Counted from the stretch's first letter, positions 1-8,607 are shown. The stretch: 64,000 nucleotides of DNA from Dialister sp. CAG:486 (GCA_000434475.1 FR879544.1:1-64000), one strand, 5' to 3'. The notes: a model not told the origin generated them from the letters alone. Made by a program: numbers and translations.

Positions 1-293
1 TGAAGATAGTGGTGGATGACTTTATGATAGTCCATGGGCCTTGCGTAGAGTGCGATATTTCCTTCTTCTTCTCGGGCAGGTCTGTATGGAAATAGAATCA
101 CAAAGAAGGAGCGTGCATCTCTAAGGAGTGCGGAAGGATCCAGTCTTTCTTTGAGAGAGGAGGGCGCAAAGGGGATAGGGCCGGCATTTCGGAGCTGCTC
201 TTTCAGTGTGCTGTCTAAGGAGGCAGAGCATGCGCCGCAGGCATCTAGATGAAGCGAGGCGGCGATCTGGGCAAGGTGAGATTTGGGAGTCAT
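1..293 (-). CDS. queG: Epoxyqueuosine reductase QueG, N-terminal part (cut by window edge)
   Basis: Epoxyqueuosine reductase carries out the last step of queuosine synthesis in tRNA, in the cytoplasm. The minus-strand frame is open from an ATG at 291-293 to the window edge, about 97 codons. The peptide begins MTPKSHLAQIAASLHLDACG and carries the family pattern: a DP-x-x-LL-x-x-A block followed by a strand ending in PYR, then the YARPMDYHKVI segment matching the DYH motif of the DUF1730 N-terminal domain. The iron-sulfur and HEAT parts lie outside the window. No clear Shine-Dalgarno precedes the ATG, and the frame stays open about 25 codons further upstream, so the start is uncertain. Confidence 0.72.
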   Translation of the reverse strand, partial: MTPKSHLAQIAASLHLDACGACSASLDSTLKEQLRNAGPIPFAPSSLKERLDPSALLRDARSFFVILFPYRPAREEEGNIALYARPMDYHKVIHHYL

Positions 294-393
294 AGGAGTT
301 TTGAGATATACAGGAAAACAGATGCCATGGAAAGGCGGGAAGTGGGAGGCAGGGACGTTTCATTCACGGGCGGCATTTCTTGCTGCGGCGCGT

Positions 394-425
394 AAAAAAA
401 GAGACCTTTCGGCCTCTTTTTATTT
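394..425 (-). terminator. Rho-independent terminator of the zeta-like gene
   Basis: A nearly perfect inverted repeat with arms AAAAAGAG.CC and GG.CTCTTTTT around a TTTC loop. It overlaps the TAA stop of the minus-strand kinase gene. Its A and T runs on both sides would let it act in either direction. Confidence 0.7.
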
Positions 426-1463
426 TGTCATTCGCTTCGCAAGAAGTTCACTGACTCGTTCTGTGGGCATATCATCACTGTCGTAGAGAAGCCCTTTGGG
501 GCTTTTGATGATGAGCCGATCCATCAAGTTCTGTGCAATGAGGTCATTGGTGGCAGAAAGGAAGGAAAGGCATGCCTTGTCATGCTGTTCTTTCGTGATG
601 AGACGGGAGAGTCCGGGTGCTTTCAGACGCTGCTGCAGGAAGAGCTGGTGGATGGCCTTCCAGCTTTCCTTTTTGGGGCAGGCCCTGAGGAGCACGCAGA
701 TGGTATAGCCGCGCTCTTTCAGATAACGGATGTATTCTTTTGTGTGGGAGACATCTTCCAGAGATCCTTCCTGAAGGATATGGTAACGCTCTAGCGCGGC
801 CTGCTTCATGGCAAGGTCTGAGAGGTACTGTCCCTGAGCCATGGAGAAATAGGCACAATATTGCCCGTACTTCTTCATGAGAGCTTTATAACGAGGGTGG
901 AAACCGCGGAAATTATCACTCATGGACTGTACGATATTTCCATCATACTCTTCGATGATCATGGAAGACATGCGCGTCTTGCCCGAGCCGGGCTGCCCTG
1001 CGATGATGTAGGCGGTGGGATGCTTCTGCCCGCCTTTCTTTCCCTGACGGATAGATGGCCAGATGGTCTTTCGGAAGAAGGCATTCATCTCTTCTTCATC
1101 AAAGCTGCTTTCCTTCTCGATGAGTTTTTTTGTCAGCTGTACGCTGGAAACAGGACGGAAGATCTGGTCCGCCATGTACTTAGTCTCTATGTCATAGGCT
1201 TCGCGCAGCATGGAGATCTGCTCGGACATGGGGAGGCCGCGGCCTTTCCGAAGCTCGATCAGTGACATTTCATGGATGGTCTGCCGCCAAAGTTTGTAGA
1301 GGCGTGCTTCATCAGTAGGGGAGATGTCTTTGTCCTCTCGCATGGTGCAAAGCAGGTTGTGAAGCGTGTTGAAAATTTCCGCATTCACTTCCAGCTGGAT
1401 TCCTATAGGGGTGATTTCTGCAGATTCGCTTAATTCACAAAGTGTCCGCTCGTCATAGGGCAT
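420..1463 (-). CDS. Zeta-toxin-like P-loop kinase with long N-terminal extension
   Basis: The C-terminal two-thirds resembles zeta toxins, which phosphorylate UDP-N-acetylglucosamine and block wall synthesis. A Walker A motif GQPGSGKT lies at about residues 156-163, followed by the DNFRGFHPRY stretch (about 184-193) that matches the substrate-side D-x-FR-x-x-HP motif of the family. At 347 residues it is longer than a minimal zeta toxin because of about 145 extra N-terminal residues with no motif I recognise. AAGGAG lies 11 bases before the ATG. No small epsilon-like antitoxin ORF is adjacent: the left neighbour is queG and the right one is cbiZ. It may be a chromosomal zeta-type kinase with another role, or the extension may supply the antitoxin function, as in some fused systems. 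That is inference. Confidence 0.7.
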   Translation of the reverse strand: MPYDERTLCELSESAEITPIGIQLEVNAEIFNTLHNLLCTMREDKDISPTDEARLYKLWRQTIHEMSLIELRKGRGLPMSEQISMLREAYDIETKYMADQIFRPVSSVQLTKKLIEKESSFDEEEMNAFFRKTIWPSIRQGKKGGQKHPTAYIIAGQPGSGKTRMSSMIIEEYDGNIVQSMSDNFRGFHPRYKALMKKYGQYCAYFSMAQGQYLSDLAMKQAALERYHILQEGSLEDVSHTKEYIRYLKERGYTICVLLRACPKKESWKAIHQLFLQQRLKAPGLSRLITKEQHDKACLSFLSATNDLIAQNLMDRLIIKSPKGLLYDSDDMPTERVSELLAKRMTK

Positions 1464-1675
1464 AGCCGTACCAACTCCTTTTTAAAACAGAAATATTTTG
1501 CTCTTATCATAGCAAAGGCGTGTGGGTTTGTCCATAAGGAAATAAGGGGCAATGCGGGGGAGCGCTCTGGCTGCTGATCGCTCGTGATATAATGAAGCGT
1601 AGAAATACGGACGACATCGGGAAGAGCGTCATCCGTGTTTCTGCCCATTCATTCATTGAAAAGAGGTCGACGTCC

Positions 1676-2446
1676 ATGTATCCCACCATCCATTCTCTCG
1701 CTGTGCCGGAAGCCCGTCTTCGCGTCAGCGAGGACAGCCTTTTGATCTCCTTTGACAAAGAGCATCTCTCACTATCGACTGCGATCTATGGCGGCGGTCT
1801 GCGCCGCGTGAGAGCTGTGATGAATCAAAGGCTCAGAACCTTTTATGGGGAAGAGTCCGATTTTCCCGGCGGATCGGTAGCCGCATACCTGAAACGCTGT
1901 ATCGAAAAGGAGGGGGCCGATCCGGAAACCTCCAGTGCGCTTCTGACTGCGGCAAAGGTGTATCAGTACTCGCACAAGGTTTTCACATCCGGAGATCTTA
2001 TGGTAGAGATCGTGACGACGGGAGGCGTGGAAAAGACAGCCTGCCGTGCATCGTCAAAACCGCTGTATCGGGAGAGGGATGGTCACTTTGCACCTATCGG
2101 CACCATCAATATGATGGTCCTCATCCATGGAAGTCTTCCCGAAGGCATCATGGCGAGAAGCTTCATCACGCTGACAGAAGGAAAGAGCGCAGCGCTTTCA
2201 GATCTGGGCATCGCGGATGTGAATAACGGGCGTCCGGCTACAGGAACAGGGACGGACGGCATCACACTTGTGACGGAGATCGGAGCAGAGCGCTATACGG
2301 ATGCAGGTCCGTTTTCCGAACTGGGGTCATTCCTTGCCAAAGCGGCTTATGACTCTGTGACGGAGTGTCTGGTCATCTACGATAAGCCGTGGAATGCTTT
2401 TGCCGAGCTTCGAACGCCAAAGGCGGTGAAGCTCGGCAAAGGCTGA
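1676..2446 (+). CDS. cbiZ: Adenosylcobinamide amidohydrolase (corrinoid remodelling)
   Basis: CbiZ cleaves the lower-ligand side chain of imported cobinamides or pseudo-B12, giving adenosylcobyric acid for re-assembly into the cell's own corrinoid. Family features are the GTIN-MMVLI block, the TEGKSAALSDLGI segment and the glycine-threonine rich TGTGTDGI signature. The start is set at ATG 1676 because AAGAGGT lies 9 bases upstream; an in-frame ATG at 1592 would add 28 poorly conserved residues. It stands alone, divergent from the zeta-like gene, with no other cobalamin gene in the window. Intact 256-residue protein. Confidence 0.85.
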   Translation: MYPTIHSLAVPEARLRVSEDSLLISFDKEHLSLSTAIYGGGLRRVRAVMNQRLRTFYGEESDFPGGSVAAYLKRCIEKEGADPETSSALLTAAKVYQYSHKVFTSGDLMVEIVTTGGVEKTACRASSKPLYRERDGHFAPIGTINMMVLIHGSLPEGIMARSFITLTEGKSAALSDLGIADVNNGRPATGTGTDGITLVTEIGAERYTDAGPFSELGSFLAKAAYDSVTECLVIYDKPWNAFAELRTPKAVKLGKG

Positions 2447-2684
2447 TCCGATCACGCAGCCATTCTATCCCTCTTTCAAGAGATGTCAAAGAGTGTGGAA
2501 AAACGTGAGCATCGAGCTGTTTGAGGAAGGCAGCCGGCAAGAAGCTGCAGAACCGCCTTCGCACATAAAAGGGGGATCTTCACGGGTAAACCTCCCTTCC
2601 TATATGATTGAAGTCAAAAGGAAAATATGATACCATGTAACTGATTTGATTTTATAAAGTAAAGAGAGTATATAAGGAGTATCG

Positions 2685-4010
2685 ATGTTTATCATTCCCT
2701 ACCTGGTCCTTGCCGGGGTCGTTCTTCTGTTCTTTGCGGTCACCTGTCTCATGATATTCGGATTGCCCGGAAAGAAGAAAAATGCAGAACCCATCATGGC
2801 CGATCTGGATAAGACCATGGAAATTCCTACGATTTCTAAAGAAAAAGCGGCCGCTTCTCCGATCGCGGGAAAGCCTGCCGTCGATGATGCGACAGAGATC
2901 CTTCCGATCATCGAAAAGGACGATGCCGAGGAAGAAAAGACGCGCGTCTTTGCCAAAAAGGATTTTGAAAATACAGCGCCCTTTGAAGCGGTGGCTTCTG
3001 CGAAAAAGAGTCCCTTTCCGCCGGAGCCTGCGCCCAAGATCCTGGAGGACCACCCCAAGGTGGATACGCTCGAGGAGTATTTTGTCCGCCATTTCCTGAA
3101 TCGTTATGGTGCTGTATCGCGGACGGTAGAGCAGGATACACGCAAAGTGACACATCATCTCATCGAGAAGCTCGCCATGAGCGACCGGGAGCTGGTGGAT
3201 ACGCTGACACATATCATGGTGCAGGAAGCGATGCAGAATGCCCAGCGCACCTATGTCATGATGCCGACACCGGTCGTGCTTGCCATGGTATCGGATGCTT
3301 TTTCGGATGTGGCGCATGGAAACAGGTCGGATACAAAGACCATCCTTGCCTACGATGCCCTGAAAGCTATGCCACGCATGGAGGAGACCGGGTTTCACGC
3401 GCTGTCTTTGCTGCTCATTTTTCACTACTCCAGAAATACGGATAACGTGGATGCCCTACATCTCAAAAAATATACAGAAAAGTACATCACGCCTTTTGTG
3501 GGCGAGCTTCCGAACGAATACAGCGGCTATCAGCAGCTCGAGTACCTGCACTGCATTTCTCTTGAAAATAAAGAGGATCCTTTCGGACAGGTGCTGCATG
3601 ATTCATATCCCTTCGTCTTTGCCTTCCGCGGCTGTATGAAGAGTGAGCTGGAAGCAGTGCGTCCTTCCTGGCCGGCCGGTGTCATTGTCAATAGCTTGTA
3701 TAATTCCTACTACAAGCTGGCGGCTGTCGACGAAGCCATGCTGACATCACTTCTGGATGATCTTGGCATCGAGGATGCCGTCATGAGAAGTACCCTGCAG
3801 GCACTGGCAGAGTCTCGTCCGGCGCCGTATGACAGGAAGGAAATGAGCTATATCCTTGGCCGCATTTCTCCGGATCTGGTCAAGCTGCAGGATGCCTGGG
3901 ATACGAGCCTCCTTCGCCGTTCGTCACTGACACTTATGGGCATGTACATCGCCAAGATCTGCATCCGTGAGACCATTGGCGAAGACTTCGACCTCAGCCA
4001 CTGGATGTGA
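2685..4010 (+). CDS. Membrane-anchored protein of unknown function
   Basis: A 441-residue protein. Residues about 5-27 form one strongly hydrophobic segment followed by KKK, so it is probably an N-terminal anchor with the bulk in the cytoplasm. Residues 35-125 are low-complexity, rich in Ala, Pro, Glu and Lys, and look like a flexible linker. The remaining 310 residues are mainly helical in character with no catalytic motif I recognise. GAGTATCGATG gives a modest ribosome site. The gene is monocistronic, with a terminator 100 bases downstream. I do not recognise the family with confidence, but the composition looks like a normal native gene rather than an import. Confidence 0.75.
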   Translation: MFIIPYLVLAGVVLLFFAVTCLMIFGLPGKKKNAEPIMADLDKTMEIPTISKEKAAASPIAGKPAVDDATEILPIIEKDDAEEEKTRVFAKKDFENTAPFEAVASAKKSPFPPEPAPKILEDHPKVDTLEEYFVRHFLNRYGAVSRTVEQDTRKVTHHLIEKLAMSDRELVDTLTHIMVQEAMQNAQRTYVMMPTPVVLAMVSDAFSDVAHGNRSDTKTILAYDALKAMPRMEETGFHALSLLLIFHYSRNTDNVDALHLKKYTEKYITPFVGELPNEYSGYQQLEYLHCISLENKEDPFGQVLHDSYPFVFAFRGCMKSELEAVRPSWPAGVIVNSLYNSYYKLAAVDEAMLTSLLDDLGIEDAVMRSTLQALAESRPAPYDRKEMSYILGRISPDLVKLQDAWDTSLLRRSSLTLMGMYIAKICIRETIGEDFDLSHWM

Positions 4011-4111
4011 TGCGGCTGGCGATCGGGCCATGCCTTTTGAAAACTAGACAACTACATGTATCATTGATTCAATGCCGGATTTCACCCGTGGGGCGATTGT
4101 GCTTGAAGGAG

Positions 4112-4136
4112 ATCTGCCCTTTGGGGCAGATTTTTA
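4112..4136 (+). terminator. Rho-independent terminator
   Basis: ATCTGCCC, a TTTG loop, GGGCAGAT, then TTTT. It closes the transcription unit of the 441-residue anchored protein and sits just before a family A repeat. Confidence 0.8.
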
Positions 4137-4148
4137 TTATGGAATCAA

Positions 4149-4307
4149 GGAAACACTGATTCAATCGTTGTCAGATTTTACTCTTGAATTTTTATGCATA
4201 GCAAGGAATAACCTGACGAGAATAGCGAGCTATTTAAGGAAGGTTATGACGAAGCTATGTATAAAAATTCTTGTAGAAGCTGACTCTGCGATTGAATCAG
4301 CGTTTCC
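4149..4307 (+). repeat. Family A palindromic element, copy 1 (159 bp)
   Basis: Begins GGAAACACTGATTCAATCG and ends with the inverted counterpart CGATTGAATCAGCGTTTCC. Internal arms (TTTTTATGCATAGC against GCTATGTATAAAAA, and a central AATAGC-GA-GCTATT) let the whole element fold into one long imperfect hairpin. No ORF. It lies between the terminator at 4112 and sdaAB, so it may sit in the sdaAB leader. Confidence 0.9.
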
Positions 4308-4365
4308 TAAAGTCACCTGTACTTCACGGACTGACTTTACCGTTATAGGATAAGGAGAATGAGAA

Positions 4366-5028
4366 ATGGGAATTTTCGATATCATCGGTCCCGTCATGAT
4401 CGGGCCATCCAGCTCACATACCGCAGGAGCGGCACGCATCGGGCAGGTCGTAGGCCGCATTCTGGGAGAACCTCTGAAGGAAGCGAAGATCACACTCTAT
4501 GGTTCTTTTGCAAAAACGGGGAAAGGTCATGGGACCGATCGTGCGCTGGCAGCAGGGCTGATGGGCTATGCGCCGGACAGCGGCTCCATCCGTGATGCAC
4601 TGCACATTGCGGAAGAGAAGGAGATCCCGATCTCCTTTGCCCTTTCCGAAGATGACATGGGGCATCCGAATGTGGCCAAGATCGAAGCCCACGGCAAAAA
4701 TGGTGCGCATGTGACGGTCGTGGGCCGATCGCTGGGTGGAGGCCGTGTACTGATCACAGAAATCGATGGGTATCCTGTCGAGATCACGGGAGAAGAGTAC
4801 ACCTTCCTGACACGTCATCACGACGTACCGGGGATCGTGGCTGAGGTCTGCCGCGCGCTCGCTGCCGAAGAGATCAATATTTCCAATATGCGTCTTTTCC
4901 GCAAGGGAAAAGGGGATGAAGCCGTCATGATCATCCATACGGACCAGTGCGTCTCGCAGAAGCTTGCTGACGAGATCGCTGCCTCGAATGCCAACATCGT
5001 GTACGCAATGGCAATGGATATTATTTAG
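4366..5028 (+). CDS. sdaAB: L-serine dehydratase, iron-sulfur dependent, beta subunit
   Basis: The beta subunit of the heterodimeric Fe-S L-serine ammonia-lyase, which deaminates serine to pyruvate and ammonia. The N-terminus has the GPSSSHTAGA signature (residues 13-22) expected in the substrate domain. The last 75 residues form an ACT domain (HDVPGIVAEVCRALAAEEIN...), a likely serine-sensing or dimer module. AAGGAG precedes the ATG by 9 bases. Its partner sdaAA lies 437 bases downstream; the gap is filled by family B repeat DNA rather than genes. Confidence 0.93.
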   Translation: MGIFDIIGPVMIGPSSSHTAGAARIGQVVGRILGEPLKEAKITLYGSFAKTGKGHGTDRALAAGLMGYAPDSGSIRDALHIAEEKEIPISFALSEDDMGHPNVAKIEAHGKNGAHVTVVGRSLGGGRVLITEIDGYPVEITGEEYTFLTRHHDVPGIVAEVCRALAAEEINISNMRLFRKGKGDEAVMIIHTDQCVSQKLADEIAASNANIVYAMAMDII

Positions 5029-5440
5029 GGCTAGCCCGTGGGGGGTACCGTCCTTTGATTTCGTTTGAAAGATTTGCGTTTTCTAGTTAGGAGTTAGGAG
5101 TTAGGAGTTAGGAGTGGTGGTGCGGCGCATAAAAATATGGAAGCGCCGCGGAGTATAGATGGGATGCCCGAAGATGGTATTTAAGTCATTAGTCACTCCT
5201 AATCCCCAATCCCTAATCCCTAGCCATTTATTCCCGCGTTCAAACTTCGGGGTTAGCCCGTGGGGAGTGCCGCTTCGTGATTCCGTTTGAAAGCTTTGCT
5301 TAAATGAGAAATTAGGAATGAAGGTGGCGGCTTCGCCGCAAATATATATTTTGCAGCGAAGCTGCCACCACAACCCTGAACCCATCAACCTGAACCCTGA
5401 ACCCTAAACCTGCCCTCCCTTCAGAACCTTTTGAACCAAC
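5029..5440 (+). repeat. Family B mosaic repeat block between sdaAB and sdaAA
   Basis: No gene here. The block holds, in order: a GCCCGTGGGG module; tandem TTAGGAG heptamers; a GC hairpin module (GTGCGGCGCATAAAAAT ... GCGCCGCGGAGTATA); tandem CTAATCC/CTAGTCA heptamers; a second GCCCGTGGGG module; a GGTGGCGGCTTCGCCGC hairpin; and CTGAACC heptamers. The same modules recur at 8.3, 10.1, 21.3-21.7, 25.0, 45.1, 51.9, 57.4, 61.2 and 63.4 kb. Confidence 0.88.
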
Positions 5441-5465
5441 AACTACCTATTCCAAGGAGATAAAC

Positions 5466-6353
5466 ATGCTTACTTACCATACATTATCTGAATTTTTTGC
5501 TGCTGCTGATGCGGCGCACTGTGCTCCGGGGGAGCTTGCCTGCCGCCAAGAGGCAGAGGAGAGTGGAAAGTCTTTTGAGGACGTCTGGGAACGTATGAAA
5601 GATATGATCCCTATTTTCCGGCAGTCGATCCAGGAGGGACTGTCCGATACGGCGAAGTCTTCGAGCGGCCTCGTCGGAGGCGATGCCAATCGCCTTTTCC
5701 AAGGCAAGATGCACTTCCTCTCTCCGGCCTGTCAGCGCGCGGCGGCATATGCCGTTGCGACAGCGGAAGCGAATGCCAAGATGTATCGCATCGTGGCATG
5801 CCCTACGGCTGGATCCTGCGGCATTCTGCCTGCAGTACTGGCTGCGGTCTCGGAAGAAGTGAATGCCACCATGAATGACATGACGCGAGCACTTTTTACG
5901 GCAGGCGCGATCGGTAAGGTCGTGGCAGAGAAGGCATCGATCGCAGGGGCGGTCGGAGGCTGCCAGGCGGAATGCGGTACTGCGACTGCGATGGCGGCAG
6001 CGGCGGCTGTGGACCTTTTGGGCGGGACGAATGCACAGATGGCGGATGCCTTCGCGCTCGCGCTGAAAAATATCCTGGGTCTGGTCTGTGACCCGGTCGG
6101 CGGACTTGTCGAAGTCCCCTGCGTGAAGCGGAATGCGTTCCATGCCGTCCACGCTCTGGTTGCGGTGGAAATGGTCATGAATGGGGTCCGAAGTGCCATT
6201 CCTGCAGATGAAGTCATTTCTGCCATGGCGGATGTGGGGCGCAGGCTTCCTGTTGAGCTCAAGGAAACCAGCCGCGCTGGTCTTGCGATGACAGAGACCG
6301 GCAAGCGCATCCAAGCAAAGCTCGATGAAAAAGCGAAACATCTTGGCTGCTAA
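5466..6353 (+). CDS. sdaAA: L-serine dehydratase, iron-sulfur dependent, alpha subunit
   Basis: The catalytic Fe-S subunit partnering SdaAB. Six cysteines fall in family-typical contexts: CPTAGSCGILP (112, 118), GCQAECG (166, 170), CDPVGGLVEVPC (208, 219); several of these ligate the 4Fe-4S cluster. The length of 295 is normal. CAAGGAGATAAAC gives a good ribosome site. Reading order is sdaAB then sdaAA, as in many Firmicutes, although the pair is unusually far apart because of the intervening repeats. A terminator lies 55 bases past the stop. Confidence 0.93.
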   Translation: MLTYHTLSEFFAAADAAHCAPGELACRQEAEESGKSFEDVWERMKDMIPIFRQSIQEGLSDTAKSSSGLVGGDANRLFQGKMHFLSPACQRAAAYAVATAEANAKMYRIVACPTAGSCGILPAVLAAVSEEVNATMNDMTRALFTAGAIGKVVAEKASIAGAVGGCQAECGTATAMAAAAAVDLLGGTNAQMADAFALALKNILGLVCDPVGGLVEVPCVKRNAFHAVHALVAVEMVMNGVRSAIPADEVISAMADVGRRLPVELKETSRAGLAMTETGKRIQAKLDEKAKHLGC

Positions 6354-6407
6354 TGATAGACAGCCTGCGTTCTCTCCGAAAGACAGCGATGGGGAGCGTA
6401 TCGGTCA

Positions 6408-6436
6408 GAGGAGTCCGGACGTCGGATTCCTCTTTT
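6408..6436 (+). terminator. Rho-independent terminator after sdaAA
   Basis: Arms GAGGAGTCCG and CGGATTCCTC followed by TTTT. Confidence 0.78.
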
Positions 6437-6557
6437 CACGTGCAGTGATTCATGATAAAATGAGACTAGGTAAGCTAGGTAAGCCTGAAGAAATTGTTTT
6501 CAAAGGCCGGCTTGCCCGAAGGCGATATCGCTCTGCTTATTTTTATGAGGTACTACT

Positions 6558-6809
6558 ATGTCAAGTCAGATACAGGGACTCTTTATGACCATGCGGCTTT
6601 GGGATGTGCTGGACATCCTGGTAGTCGCTTTTTTCTTATACCGTATTTACATCCTGATCCGGGATACCCGAGCGACAGCTCTTCTGAAAGGGCTAATATT
6701 TCTCGGGCTTTTTACTGTGCTGGCGGGATGGCTGCAGCTGCATGTAGTCAGCTGGATCCTGGATAAACTGATGACTGTCCTCATCGTCGCTCTTCCGGTC
6801 GTTTTTTAG
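6558..6809 (+). CDS. cdaA: Diadenylate cyclase CdaA, membrane part, ending at an in-frame TAG
   Basis: The 83 residues match the N-terminal membrane domain of CdaA (DacA), the enzyme making c-di-AMP from two ATP. Three hydrophobic helices are visible (about 16-34, 42-58, 65-82), and the peptide stops at the conserved ALPVVF. GAGG lies 9 bases upstream of the ATG. In a normal CdaA the next residues are QPELRRALEQIGRG. Here TAG at 6807-6809 occupies the Q codon within the first copy of a 42-bp tandem duplication. The same frame continues open to 7424. Either the protein is made in two pieces, the amber codon is read through, or the gene is damaged. Confidence 0.85.
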   Translation: MSSQIQGLFMTMRLWDVLDILVVAFFLYRIYILIRDTRATALLKGLIFLGLFTVLAGWLQLHVVSWILDKLMTVLIVALPVVF

Positions 6810-6880
6810 CCGGGGCTGCGCCGGGCGCTGGAGCAGATGGTCGTTTTTCAGCCGGAGCTGCGCCGGGCGCTGGAGCAGAT
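6797..6880 (+). repeat. 42-bp tandem duplication splitting cdaA
   Basis: Copies 6797-6838 and 6839-6880 are identical except at two bases: C to T at 6807 (CAG to TAG) and A to G at 6814 (GAG to GGG), both in copy 1. The unit is 14 codons, so frame is kept. The junction joins ...CAGAT to GGTCG..., creating a new in-frame ATG at 6837. Copy 2 keeps the ancestral VVFQPELRRALEQI coding. Confidence 0.95.
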
Positions 6881-7424
6881 CGGCCGCGGGAAATTCTATG
6901 TTTCCTCCCGCATGATGAATGAGATCGAGTGGGATCACGTGATCGATGATGTCGTCGATGCGGCCATGGTCATGTCCGCGAATAAGATCGGCGCCCTTAT
7001 CGTTTTCGAGCGAAGCGTCGGTCTTGATGATCGCATCGATACGGGCATTCGCATCGAGGGGCTGGTGTCCAAGGAGCTTTTGGGAAATATTTTCATCGTG
7101 AATACTCCGCTGCACGATGGTGCGGTCATCATCCGTGAGAACCGTGTCATGGCGGCAGGCTGTCTGCTTCCTCTGACACGTGATCACAGTCTTTCTTCCG
7201 AACTGGGTACCCGCCATAGAGCTGCTATCGGCATGAGCGAACAGGCAGACTGTGTCGTGGTGGTCGTCAGCGAAGAGACGGGCATCGTATCCTACACCTA
7301 TGGTGGTCATATTTATCGTGGTCAGGATGCAGAGAGCCTTAGAAATATCCTTCGCAACTACCTGATGCAAGGCAAGCCGAAGAATGTCAGTGATGTATTA
7401 CAGAAATGGAGCCCCCTGAAATGA
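6837..7424 (+). CDS. cdaA: Diadenylate cyclase CdaA, cytosolic DAC domain
   Basis: A 195-residue ORF holding the complete DisA_N/DAC catalytic domain. The catalytic DGA motif is at residues 94-96 (PLHDGAVII) and the RHR motif at 126-128 (GTRHRAAIG); both are intact. The candidate start is the ATG made by the duplication junction, with GGAG only 3 bases upstream, a short spacing, and 27 bases after the stop of the membrane part, compatible with termination-reinitiation. No residue of a normal CdaA is lost between the pieces. The stop overlaps the cdaR start as ATGA. If it is made alone, the cyclase would lack its membrane anchor. Confidence 0.85.
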   Translation: MVVFQPELRRALEQIGRGKFYVSSRMMNEIEWDHVIDDVVDAAMVMSANKIGALIVFERSVGLDDRIDTGIRIEGLVSKELLGNIFIVNTPLHDGAVIIRENRVMAAGCLLPLTRDHSLSSELGTRHRAAIGMSEQADCVVVVVSEETGIVSYTYGGHIYRGQDAESLRNILRNYLMQGKPKNVSDVLQKWSPLK

Positions 7425-8341
7425 GATTTGCCAAACATGAGTGGTGGCTGCCCAAAATCTTCTGTCTGATCGCAGCCTGCGCCCTTTGGGTGTACGTGAT
7501 GAATGAACAGAATCCGATGGTGGAGAATACCTACACGGTCCCCGTGGAAGTCAGAAATCTGGATCGCTCGCTGGTGGCGACCAATGTGCCTCACAAAGTC
7601 AAGGCAAAGATCCGCATGCCGAGGAGCGATATGGTCTATATGCGTTCAGATAACATCAAAGCCTATGTGGACCTTTCTGGTCTTACCGATGGCGATTTCC
7701 CGAATACGAAGATCCATATCTCCGTACCGGGGGATGAATCCGTCATCTCGGTCACGCCGGAGTATTTTGACCTCAATATCGACACCTATGCCGTGAAGAC
7801 ACTCCCTGCCGTGATCGAAGTCTTCGGTACACCGGATGCGAATTTCTCAGTCGAAAGCCGCAAAGCGACACCGGACACGATCACGATCGCGGGAAGCTCT
7901 TCCAAGATCGCAGAGGCGGATCGCGCCGTGGTCTCTGTCAATGTATCCGGCAAGGACAAGAACTTTGTGGAATTTGACAGTGTGAATGTACTTGATGCAG
8001 ATGGCAATACCGTCACCGGTCTTGATGTGATGCCGAGCCAGGTCCGCATCAATGTAAAGATGAAAGAGGAAACAAGGATCGGCAACCTGCCGATGAAGGC
8101 GGAAACGACAGGTGAACCGGCCAAAGGATACAAGGTGGGTAAGATCACCATCGATCCGCCCGTCGCTACACTGACTGCGCCGATCAGCTACTTCGAAAAA
8201 AACAGTGTACTGAGTCTTGATCCTATCGATGTCACAGGGGCCAGGGATACGATCCGGAAGACCGTGGCCATCCCGAAGCCCGCAGGCGGCAGTACTACTG
8301 TTTCACAGACGACTGTCACGATAGAAATAGATAAGGATTAA
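7421..8341 (+). CDS. cdaR: YbbR-domain regulator of CdaA
   Basis: CdaR is a membrane-anchored extracytoplasmic protein that modulates CdaA. One signal-anchor helix (about residues 12-28, FCLIAACALWVYVMNE) is followed by tandem YbbR repeats of beta-rich sequence, each carrying the pattern TLPAVIEVFGTP or similar. The start is set at ATG 7421, overlapping the cdaA stop; an in-frame ATG at 7406 would add five residues. The order cdaA-cdaR-glmM is the classic Firmicutes arrangement and supports the identity of all three. Confidence 0.9.
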   Translation: MRFAKHEWWLPKIFCLIAACALWVYVMNEQNPMVENTYTVPVEVRNLDRSLVATNVPHKVKAKIRMPRSDMVYMRSDNIKAYVDLSGLTDGDFPNTKIHISVPGDESVISVTPEYFDLNIDTYAVKTLPAVIEVFGTPDANFSVESRKATPDTITIAGSSSKIAEADRAVVSVNVSGKDKNFVEFDSVNVLDADGNTVTGLDVMPSQVRINVKMKEETRIGNLPMKAETTGEPAKGYKVGKITIDPPVATLTAPISYFEKNSVLSLDPIDVTGARDTIRKTVAIPKPAGGSTTVSQTTVTIEIDKD

Positions 8342-8530
8342 AGTGATAGCCCGTGGGGCGTGCCGTCCCTTGATTAGGGATAAAAGCTCTGCTCGCCCGT
8401 TAGGAGTTAGGAGTTAGGAGTGTTGGTGCGGCGCATAAAAAGTCTGAAGCGCCGCGGAGTATAAATAGGGTGATGTCCGAAGGTGGCATTTAAGTCACTA
8501 GTCACTAGTCGATGACCACTTATAATCCCC
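8342..8530 (+). repeat. Family B mosaic repeat block between cdaR and glmM
   Basis: GCCCGTGGGGCGTGCCGTCC module, TTAGGAG heptamers, the GTGCGGCGCATAAAAAG ... GCGCCGCGGAGTATA hairpin module, and CTAGTCA heptamers. It splits an otherwise conserved operon by 266 bases. Confidence 0.88.
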
Positions 8531-8607
8531 AACCTCATCCAGTTGACGAAATGTCCTCTTCGCGGTAGAATACGAAAGTTATCAAGAAATTATTGGGAGG
8601 AAATAAA

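Noticed and set aside
6558-7424. Assembly error as the sole explanation of the cdaA duplication
   Set aside because: The two copies differ at two positions, which a duplicated-read artefact would not normally give; reads must still be checked.
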